From contig UQEM01000153.1 in NCBI GenBank assembly GCA_900540005.1, positions 1 to 5,570 of the forward strand: a DNA stretch of 5,570 nt, given 5' to 3'. Position 1 is the first letter of the stretch, and each line of letters opens with the position of its first letter. This document shows positions 1-4,651 of this stretch, piece after piece. A program made the position numbers and the translations under genes. The DNA comes from an uncultured Ruminococcus sp. GTDB taxonomy: Bacteria; Bacillota; Clostridia; Oscillospirales; Ruminococcaceae. The notes below the pieces were generated by a model. That model saw only the letters and a program-made list of their open reading frames with translations. It was not told where the DNA came from and did not search any database.

Positions 1-18
1 GTGGACTGTTTTTTAAGA

Positions 19-47
19 GGGAACGCCCTGCAAGTGAGGGCGTTCCC
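19..47 (+). terminator. GC-rich hairpin, probable terminator of an off-window gene
   Basis: Bases 19-29 (GGGAACGCCCT) and 37-47 (AGGGCGTTCCC) form a perfect 11-bp stem with a 7-base loop. The downstream tail (TTATTAAATTT) is T-rich but not a clean T-run, so this is a moderate terminator for a plus-strand gene ending left of the window. On the minus strand the following tail is even less T-rich. Confidence 0.6.
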
Positions 48-68
48 TTATTAAATTTACATTTCGAT

Positions 69-103
69 AAAAAAGTCCGCATACTTCTTATGCAGACTTT
101 TTT
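69..103. terminator. Second hairpin with flanking A and T tracts, possibly bidirectional
   Basis: Bases 69-83 pair with 89-103 around a 5-base loop. The stem carries six A on the left and six T on the right, the classic form of a terminator that can work in both directions. One internal position (78/94) is a C-A mismatch in plus-strand RNA but a G-U wobble in minus-strand RNA, so the stem is continuous only on the minus strand. It sits 21 bases after the first hairpin and 25 bases before the fprA promoter, so it also insulates fprA from readthrough. Confidence 0.7.
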
Positions 104-128
104 ATTATGCATACTCTTTTCGTAGATA

Positions 129-157
129 TTGCAAAATGTATCGCGATATGCTATAAT
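129..157 (+). promoter_or_regulatory. Sigma-A promoter of the fprA operon
   Basis: A -35 element TTGCAA (129-134) and a perfect -10 TATAAT (152-157) are separated by exactly 17 bases, and TG at 149-150 makes an extended -10. Transcription would start near 164, giving a leader of about 27 bases before the fprA ATG at 191. This placement rules out the upstream in-frame ATG at 107 as the fprA start. The spacer contains a perfect 10-base palindrome, TATCGCGATA (139-148), a possible repressor site. Confidence 0.8.
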
Positions 158-190
158 AATGTCATAAAACAACGAAATGGGGTTACCATA

Positions 191-1351
191 ATGATAAAAA
201 TTACAAACGACATTTATTATATCGGTGTAAATGACCACAATATCGACCTCTTTGAGGGTCAGTATGTTGTCCCGAACGGCATGGCTTACAATTCTTACAT
301 TATCCTCGACGAAAAGATCGCTGTATTCGATACGGTGGACGGCAATTTCGGCGACGAGTGGCTCGGCAAAATTTCAGAAGTTCTCGGCGACCGCTCCCCT
401 GACTATCTCATAGTTCAGCACATGGAACCCGACCACTCCGCGAACATTGAGAAGTTCGTGAAAAAATATCCTGATGCTGTTATCGTAGGAAATGCCAAGA
501 CTTTCACCATGATAGCAAACTTCTTTGAGGAGCTTGATATCGGTGACAAAAAGCTTACCGTTAAAGACGGCGAAAAACTTTCACTCGGCAAGCATGAACT
601 CACTTTCGTTTTCGCTCCTATGGTTCATTGGCCTGAAGTCATGTTCACATACGACAGCAGCGACAAGGTACTCTTTTCTGCGGACGCATTCGGTAAATTC
701 GGCGCGCTCGACACTGAGGAGGACTGGGCTTGTGAAGCTCGCCGCTACTATTTCGGCATAGTCGGCAAGTACGGCGCTCAGGTTCAGGCGGTTCTGAAAA
801 AGGCTGCCGCTCTTGACATCTCAGTAATTTGTCCGCTCCACGGCCCTGTCCTTTCGGAGGATCTCCCCTACTACCTCGGTCTGTACAATACATGGTCAAG
901 CTACGGTGTTGAGAGCGAGGGCGTGTTCATTGCGTATACTTCGGTTTACGGAAACACCAAAAAGGCGGCGGAACTTCTTGCACAGAAACTCAACGAAAAG
1001 GGCTGCCCAAAAACCATTATTGCCGACCTTGCAAGAGAGGATATGGCTGAGGCGGTCGAGGACGCTTTCCGCTATGGCAAGATAGTTCTCGCGACAACTA
1101 CATACAACGCTGATATTTTCCCGTTTATGAAGCAGTTCATCTGCGAACTTACCGAGAGAAATTATCAGAATCGCACTATCGGCATAATCGAAAACGGTAG
1201 CTGGGCTTCCACGGCGGCTAAGGTCATAAAGGGAATGTTCGAGAAGTCAAAGAACATCACATTTGCGGAAAATGTGGTTTCCATAAAGTCCGCCGTGAAA
1301 CAGGACAACATCGCTCAAATTGAAGCTCTCGCAGACGAGCTTGTAAAATAA
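191..1351 (+). CDS. fprA: Class A flavodiiron protein (O2/NO reductase)
   Basis: This gene encodes a soluble 386-residue A-type flavodiiron protein, which in anaerobes reduces O2 to water or NO to N2O at a non-haem diiron centre next to FMN. Residues 1-240 are the metallo-beta-lactamase-like domain. All expected iron ligands are visible: H77, E79, D81 and H82 in HMEPDH, H146 in MVHWPE, D165 in SADAFG and H217 in PLHGP. Residues 245-386 are a flavodoxin domain with the FMN phosphate loop TSVYGNT (250-256). No rubredoxin or flavin-reductase domain is fused, which makes it class A, so an external donor, usually rubredoxin, is needed and is not encoded here. The start at 191 was chosen because the promoter lies inside the longer frame that opens at 107, and the length matches the family. 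The ribosome binding site (GGGGT, 178-182) is weak. It is the first gene of a three-gene operon. Whether it prefers O2 or NO cannot be told from sequence. Confidence 0.93.
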   Translation: MIKITNDIYYIGVNDHNIDLFEGQYVVPNGMAYNSYIILDEKIAVFDTVDGNFGDEWLGKISEVLGDRSPDYLIVQHMEPDHSANIEKFVKKYPDAVIVGNAKTFTMIANFFEELDIGDKKLTVKDGEKLSLGKHELTFVFAPMVHWPEVMFTYDSSDKVLFSADAFGKFGALDTEEDWACEARRYYFGIVGKYGAQVQAVLKKAAALDISVICPLHGPVLSEDLPYYLGLYNTWSSYGVESEGVFIAYTSVYGNTKKAAELLAQKLNEKGCPKTIIADLAREDMAEAVEDAFRYGKIVLATTTYNADIFPFMKQFICELTERNYQNRTIGIIENGSWASTAAKVIKGMFEKSKNITFAENVVSIKSAVKQDNIAQIEALADELVK

Positions 1352-1363
1352 AGGAGGTTCACT

Positions 1364-1579
1364 ATGAAGATAACTCTCAACCCCGACAAGGAGGTCGTCG
1401 CAAGGATCAAGGAGGGTCTCAAACTGAAGGACGGCTACTGTCCGTGCAGAATTGCAAAAACTCCCGAAAACAAGTGTATGTGCAAGGAGTTCCGCGACCA
1501 GATAGCTGACCCTAACTATGAGGGCTTCTGTCATTGTATGCTTTATTATAAAAGTCTGGAGGATCAAAAAAATGGCTGA
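1364..1579 (+). CDS. Ferredoxin:thioredoxin reductase catalytic (beta) chain-like protein
   Basis: This gene encodes a 71-residue cysteine-rich protein. It has three Cys-x-Cys pairs: CPC at 26-28, CMC at 38-40 and CHC at 56-58. This is the signature of the FTR catalytic chain, in which four cysteines hold a 4Fe-4S cluster and two form the redox disulfide that reduces thioredoxin with ferredoxin electrons. By analogy C28 and C58 would be the redox pair and C26, C38, C40 and C56 the cluster ligands (inference). The gaps between pairs are 9 and 15 residues, whereas the plant/cyanobacterial enzyme has 16 and 8. The protein is also shorter than that enzyme, so it belongs to the short bacterial FTR-like group. 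No variable (alpha) chain gene is nearby. The ribosome binding site AAGGAGG (1351-1357) starts on the last base of the fprA stop codon. The last eight bases overlap the thioredoxin gene, strongly suggesting that thioredoxin is its partner. Confidence 0.85.
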   Translation: MKITLNPDKEVVARIKEGLKLKDGYCPCRIAKTPENKCMCKEFRDQIADPNYEGFCHCMLYYKSLEDQKNG

Positions 1580-1889
1580 ACTGATAATTACAAAGGAGAA
1601 TTTTGACGAGGAAGTCAGAAATTACAGGGGCGAACCCATTCTGCTCGACTTCTGGGCAGGCTGGTGCGGCCCGTGCTCGATGCTCTCCCCTATCATCACT
1701 GAAATAGCGGAGGAATACGAGGGAAAGCTCAGAGTCGGCAAGGTAAACGTTGACGAGCAGCCCGAGCTTGCGGCAGCATTCCGCGTTGAGAGCATTCCGC
1801 TCCTCGTTCTCGTAAAGGACGGCGCTATACACAAGCAGGAAGTCGGCTACCGCGACAAGGATTCCATTATCGAAATGGTCGGTCTGTAA
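1572..1889 (+). CDS. trxA: Thioredoxin
   Basis: This gene encodes a 105-residue single-domain cytoplasmic thioredoxin that reduces protein disulfides. The active site WCGPC lies at residues 31-35 in the setting FWAGWCGPC. The buried Asp26, Pro40 and the cis-proline P76 (in SIPLL) are all present. Most thioredoxins have Thr after the cis-proline; here it is Leu77, a small change close to the substrate-binding loop. The start at 1572 is preferred over the in-frame ATG at 1518 because GGAGG (1558-1562) lies nine bases upstream and the family begins here. The ATG overlaps the end of the FTR-like gene by eight bases (ATGGCTGA), implying translational coupling. With no NADPH-thioredoxin reductase in the window, the neighbour is the likely reductant source (inference). 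It is the last gene of the operon. Confidence 0.93.
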   Translation: MAELIITKENFDEEVRNYRGEPILLDFWAGWCGPCSMLSPIITEIAEEYEGKLRVGKVNVDEQPELAAAFRVESIPLLVLVKDGAIHKQEVGYRDKDSIIEMVGL

Positions 1890-1896
1890 TATCGCT

Positions 1897-1932
1897 AAAA
1901 GGCATATGTTTTTTGCATATGCCTTTTATTTT
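1897..1932 (+). terminator. Rho-independent terminator of the fprA-trxA operon
   Basis: Bases 1897-1908 (AAAAGGCATATG) pair perfectly with 1916-1927 (CATATGCCTTTT), a 12-bp stem with a 7-base loop, followed by TTTTATTTTT. It begins eight bases after the trxA stop. Confidence 0.9.
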
Positions 1933-1950
1933 TGTATACGCGTAAGCAAA

Positions 1951-1980
1951 AACGGTCATACTATATACGAGGTGATCGTT
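1951..1980 (+). promoter_or_regulatory. Leader stem-loop touching the ribosome binding site of the 31-codon gene
   Basis: AACGGTCA (1951-1958) can pair with TGATCGTT (1973-1980) through seven Watson-Crick pairs and one G-U pair. The loop is 14 bases and ends in GAGG. The right arm runs up to the base before the ATG, so the structure would hold the 3' half of the ribosome binding site in a stem and show its GAGG core in the loop. A translational control role is inference, and the stem is only moderately stable. Confidence 0.35.
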
Positions 1981-2076
1981 ATGCTTAATTTTATCATGGG
2001 AAGTCTTTTCGGCGGTGCTGTCGGAGTCTTTGCAATGTGTCTCTGCGTTGCCGCAAAGTGGGGTGACGGAGAGTAG
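1981..2076 (+). CDS. 31-residue single-helix membrane microprotein
   Basis: This small open reading frame (MLNFIMGSLFGG... ending WGDGE) is preceded by a textbook ribosome binding site, GAGGTGATC (1969-1977), with six bases between GAGGTG and ATG. Residues 3-25 are hydrophobic and glycine-rich and should form one membrane helix with two cysteines (C20, C22) near its end, followed by a short polar tail AAKWGDGE. The layout (Gly-Gly-x-x-Gly-Val, then Met-Cys-Leu-Cys, then Ala-Lys/Arg) resembles what I recall of the DUF3789 family of tiny clostridial proteins; this assignment is from memory and not tested. Function is unknown. It follows the trxA terminator by about 50 bases, and I see no convincing promoter of its own, so readthrough from the redox operon is possible. 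The gene downstream at 2234 shares its C-terminal motif. Confidence 0.7.
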   Translation: MLNFIMGSLFGGAVGVFAMCLCVAAKWGDGE

Positions 2077-2161
2077 TGATAAGTTTACTGATTTTTTTCA
2101 GTTTTATCTCAAAAAATTCACCAAAATTACACTGTTTATTAAGGCAATTTTAAGAAAACTA

Positions 2162-2170
2162 TGGCATAAT
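2162..2170 (+). promoter_or_regulatory. Possible extended -10 element upstream of the 41-codon gene
   Basis: TGG-CATAAT (2162-2170) fits an extended -10 (TGn plus a 5/6 match to TATAAT) in an AT-rich stretch about 64 bases before the ATG at 2234. No good -35 is seen at 16-18 bases, so the call is weak. Apart from this, 2077-2220 holds only AT-rich sequence with no coding frame that has a ribosome binding site. Confidence 0.3.
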
Positions 2171-2233
2171 ATTATTAGTGAAAAAGACAAGACTATTATG
2201 TAACATTAAATTCTATTTCAAGAGGTGACTTCT

Positions 2234-2359
2234 ATGTTGGCATTGTTTATTTTTCTCGGAGTTTTTGGTTTGACGGTTCTTTACTCGCTCTCAATGTGTA
2301 AAGCTGCGAGATGGGCTGACGAAGTTAAAAAACCTGATATCCTATCAATTAACCAATGA
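2234..2359 (+). CDS. 41-residue single-helix membrane microprotein
   Basis: This small open reading frame is preceded by AGAGGTG (2221-2227), six bases before the ATG, an excellent ribosome binding site. Residues 2-20 are strongly hydrophobic (MLALFIFLGVFGLTVLYSL) and predict one membrane helix. A polar tail follows, starting SMCKAARWADE and ending in a region with Lys and Asp. The Met-Cys followed by Ala-Ala-Arg-Trp-x-Asp mirrors the 31-residue protein at 1981 (Met-Cys then Ala-Ala-Lys-Trp-x-Asp), so the two may be distant duplicates. The positive charge after the helix suggests that the C-terminus faces the cytoplasm (inference). Function is unknown. It is followed 24 bases later by a strong plus-strand terminator, consistent with a real expressed gene. 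Confidence 0.7.
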   Translation: MLALFIFLGVFGLTVLYSLSMCKAARWADEVKKPDILSINQ

Positions 2360-2383
2360 CTTTTTTCTATATTTTTCTCCAAC

Positions 2384-2422
2384 AAAGGAACTGCTCGGGC
2401 TTTGCTCGGGCAGTTCCTTTTT
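2384..2422 (+). terminator. Plus-strand terminator after the 41-codon gene
   Basis: Bases 2384-2400 pair with 2404-2420, a 17-bp stem closed by a TTT loop, with a T-run at 2418-2422. Two pairs are G-U in plus-strand RNA and would be A-C mismatches on the minus strand, so the hairpin is built for plus-strand transcripts. The two arms and loop also contain a direct repeat of GCTCGGGC. Confidence 0.85.
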
Positions 2423-2434
2423 GTATACAAAAAG
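2417..2434. repeat. 18-bp perfect palindrome joining two convergent terminators
   Basis: The sequence CTTTTTGTATACAAAAAG is its own reverse complement. Its left half is the T-tract of the plus-strand terminator and its right half is the T-tract of the minus-strand serS terminator. Confidence 0.85.
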
Positions 2435-2475
2435 ATCCACAGCACTTCGCGTTGAGCTGAAATGCTGTGGATCTT
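2418..2475 (-). terminator. Terminator of the parA-parB-serS operon (minus strand)
   Basis: Bases 2432-2444 (AAGATCCACAGCA) and 2463-2475 form a perfect 13-bp stem with an 18-base loop. Read on the minus strand, the stem runs into TTTTTGTATAC. It begins four bases after the serS stop codon. Confidence 0.88.
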
Positions 2476-2479
2476 ACTA

Positions 2480-3778
2480 TTACTTTTTCTTCTTTTCGGG
2501 AACTGCGATAACGTCCTTTCTCATATAAGAACGGAGCGCCTCGGGGATCCTTATGCTGCCATCCTCGTTGAGGTTGTTCTCAAGGAATGCGATGAGCATT
2601 CTCGGAGGTGCAACAACGGTATTGTTAAGAGTATGCGGGAAGTACTTGTTTCCGTCCTCTGTCTTGACTCTGATACCAAGACGTCTTGCCTGTGCATCGC
2701 CAAGATTTGAACAGCTTCCTACCTCGAAATACTTCTTCTGACGGGGCGACCATGCCTCTACGTCGATAGACTTTACCTTGAGGTCAGCGAGATCTCCCGA
2801 GCAGCACTCAAGTGTGCGGACAGGAATATCAAGCGTGCGGAAAAACTCAACGGTGTAGCTGTAAAGCTTGTGGAACCAGTCCATGCTCTCCTCTGGCTTA
2901 CATACAACGACCATTTCCTGCTTTTCAAACTGGTGGATACGGTAAACTCCGCGCTCCTCGATTCCCTTTGAGCCTACTTCCTTACGGAAACAAGGTGAAT
3001 AGCTCGTGAGAGTCTGCGGAAGATCACCCTCGGGTATAATGCTGTCAATGAATTTACCTATCATAGAGTGCTCGGAAGTTCCGATGAGGTAGAGATCCTC
3101 TCCCTCGATCTTGTACATCATATTTGCCATATCGTCAAAGCTCATAACGCCCGTAACAACTGCACTTCTTATCATGAAAGGCGGAATGTAGTATGTAAAT
3201 CCCTTGTCTATCATGAAATCTCTTGCATACGAAAGGATACAGCTCTGGAGCTGTGCAATGTCGCCCTTGAGGTAATAGAAACCGTTGCCGCTGGTGCTTC
3301 TTGCGCTGTCGATGTCGATACCGTCGATCTTCTCCATGATATCAACGTGATAGGGAACTTCAAAGTCGGGCACAAAAGGCTCGCCGAACTTCTCGACCTC
3401 AACGTTTTCGGAATCGTCCTTGCCTATCGGAACGCTCTCATCAATGATATTCGGAATTACCATCATTATCTCTTTTATTTCGCCTTCAAGCTTTGTTTCA
3501 AGAGCTTCCTTCTCGTCAAGAGTTTCGCCAAGTGAAGTAACTGCTGCCTTTGCCGCGTTTGCCTCATCGATTTTCTTCTGAGCCATGAGCGCGCCGATCT
3601 CCTTGCTCTTTACCTTACGCTGATTGCGGAGGCTGTCACACTCGACCTTTGTCTCTCTGTAGAGCTTGTCCAGTTCAACAACTTTATCAACGAGTTCGAG
3701 TTTCTCGTCCTGAAACTTCTTTTTGATATTTTCTTTAACTAACTCAGGGTTAGTTCTGATAAGTTTCATGTCTAACAT
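2480..3778 (-). CDS. serS: Seryl-tRNA synthetase (divergent subtype)
   Basis: This gene encodes a 432-residue class II aminoacyl-tRNA synthetase that charges tRNA-Ser (and tRNA-Sec) with serine in the cytoplasm. Residues 1-110 are the N-terminal domain, including a charged helical hairpin at about 25-105 that grips the long variable arm of tRNA-Ser. The catalytic domain shows motif 1 near 194-208, the serine-pocket TSE at 234-236, motif 2 starting FRKE (264-267) and running through RIHQFEKQEM (280-289), and motif 3 NNTVVAPPR (385-393) with the ATP-binding Arg393. The best-known bacterial enzymes have TAE, FRSEAG and NGSGLAVGR at these places, so this belongs to a different branch; I recall similar enzymes from gut Clostridia. 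It ends in a lysine-rich tail. The start at 3778 is supported by AAAGGAG (3789-3795), which overlaps the parB stop codon and leaves ten bases to the ATG. It is the last gene of the parA-parB-serS unit, 15 bases after parB. Confidence 0.95.
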   Translation of the reverse strand: MLDMKLIRTNPELVKENIKKKFQDEKLELVDKVVELDKLYRETKVECDSLRNQRKVKSKEIGALMAQKKIDEANAAKAAVTSLGETLDEKEALETKLEGEIKEIMMVIPNIIDESVPIGKDDSENVEVEKFGEPFVPDFEVPYHVDIMEKIDGIDIDSARSTSGNGFYYLKGDIAQLQSCILSYARDFMIDKGFTYYIPPFMIRSAVVTGVMSFDDMANMMYKIEGEDLYLIGTSEHSMIGKFIDSIIPEGDLPQTLTSYSPCFRKEVGSKGIEERGVYRIHQFEKQEMVVVCKPEESMDWFHKLYSYTVEFFRTLDIPVRTLECCSGDLADLKVKSIDVEAWSPRQKKYFEVGSCSNLGDAQARRLGIRVKTEDGNKYFPHTLNNTVVAPPRMLIAFLENNLNEDGSIRIPEALRSYMRKDVIAVPEKKKK

Positions 3779-3793
3779 TTTTAAATTTCTCCT

Positions 3794-4642
3794 TTATTCT
3801 TCCTTTGCGAGCTTACTTGCAAGCTCCGCAAGGTCATCTTTATCGTAAAATTCAAGTATAAGCGCACCCTTGTTCTTGCCATAGTCAACCTTGACTTTTC
3901 TGCCGAGTGTCTCATTGAGCGAAATTTCCATCTCTTTGAAGTAATTGTCGATTTTGGTATCTGACGCAGGCTTTTCGGGAGTCTCCTCGGTCGATTTCTG
4001 CGCTATCTTCTCGACCTGCCTTACAGTCAAGCCTCCGCCGGCAGCCTTCTGAGCGGTTGCAATGAGGAGTTCTTCATCATCGAAAGCAAGCAGAGCACGA
4101 GCGTGACCTGCCGATAGATCGCCGTTTTCGACCATTTTCTGAACGCTCTCCGGAAGCGTGAGAAGTCTTACTGCATTTGCTACCGCTGAGCGCGAGCGTC
4201 CCACGAGTTTCGCAACTTTTTCCTGTGTCATGCCGAATTTCTCAATAAGCTCGCTGTAGCCTGACGCTTCTTCAAGCGGATTGAGGTTCTCGCGCTGGAG
4301 ATTCTCAACGATCGCTATCTGCATAGCCTCCAAATCGGAAAGTTCCTTAATATTTACGGGAACTTCGTCAAGACCGAGCATTCTTGCCGCGCGCCAGCGC
4401 CTTTCGCCTGCGACTATCTGGTACATACCCGTACCAAGCGGACGCACGAGAATAGGCTGTAACACGCCATATTCGCGAATTGAATCAGCCAAAGCCGCTA
4501 TCGCCTCATCGCTGAAAACCTTACGCGGCTGATCGCGATTCGGCTCAATTTCAGAAGTTCGCAGAGTCTTTTTCACCTGAATGTCGTTTGTGTTGTCCAT
4601 GAACAGGGTATCAAGACCCGAACCAAGACCTTTTTTCGCCAT
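3794..4642 (-). CDS. parB: Chromosome-partitioning protein ParB (Spo0J-like)
   Basis: This gene encodes a 282-residue CTP-dependent DNA clamp that loads at parS, spreads along DNA and works with ParA to segregate newly replicated origins. The N-terminal peptide KKGLGSGLDTLF (3-14) is the conserved segment that stimulates ParA. The CTP-binding N-domain covers about 27-115, with GERRWRA at 79-85 and ENLQRENLNPLEEA at 113-126. A helix-turn-helix for parS recognition lies at about 137-161 (MTQEKVAKLVGRSRSAVANAVRL region). A charged linker (about 213-228) leads to the C-terminal dimerisation domain (about 229-282). The length is normal for the family. The start is fixed by the conserved N-terminus, but no clear ribosome binding site precedes it; it lies nine bases after the parA stop and is probably translated by coupling. 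No parS site was found by eye in the window. Confidence 0.96.
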   Translation of the reverse strand: MAKKGLGSGLDTLFMDNTNDIQVKKTLRTSEIEPNRDQPRKVFSDEAIAALADSIREYGVLQPILVRPLGTGMYQIVAGERRWRAARMLGLDEVPVNIKELSDLEAMQIAIVENLQRENLNPLEEASGYSELIEKFGMTQEKVAKLVGRSRSAVANAVRLLTLPESVQKMVENGDLSAGHARALLAFDDEELLIATAQKAAGGGLTVRQVEKIAQKSTEETPEKPASDTKIDNYFKEMEISLNETLGRKVKVDYGKNKGALILEFYDKDDLAELASKLAKEE

Positions 4643-4651
4643 ATTTCAAGT

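Noticed and set aside
107..190. 28-residue N-terminal extension of fprA from the ATG at 107
   Set aside because: The promoter lies within it, no ribosome binding site precedes 107, and family length and N-terminus fit the ATG at 191.
1518..1571. 18-residue N-terminal extension of thioredoxin
   Set aside because: It lies inside the FTR-like gene in another frame, while GGAGG at 1558-1562 is placed for the ATG at 1572.
2079..2108. Weak hairpin (ACTGA/TCAGT plus GATAA/TTATC) as terminator of the 31-codon gene
   Set aside because: The stem is AT-rich, interrupted by an internal loop, and the T-run is in the loop and not after the stem.
2015..2203. 62-codon plus-strand frame across the microprotein region
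   Set aside because: It starts inside the 31-codon gene in another frame, has no ribosome binding site, and its sequence is typical of translated AT-rich spacer.
3068..3535. 155-codon plus-strand frame opposite serS
   Set aside because: No ribosome binding site, and it is fully antisense to well-conserved SerRS coding sequence.
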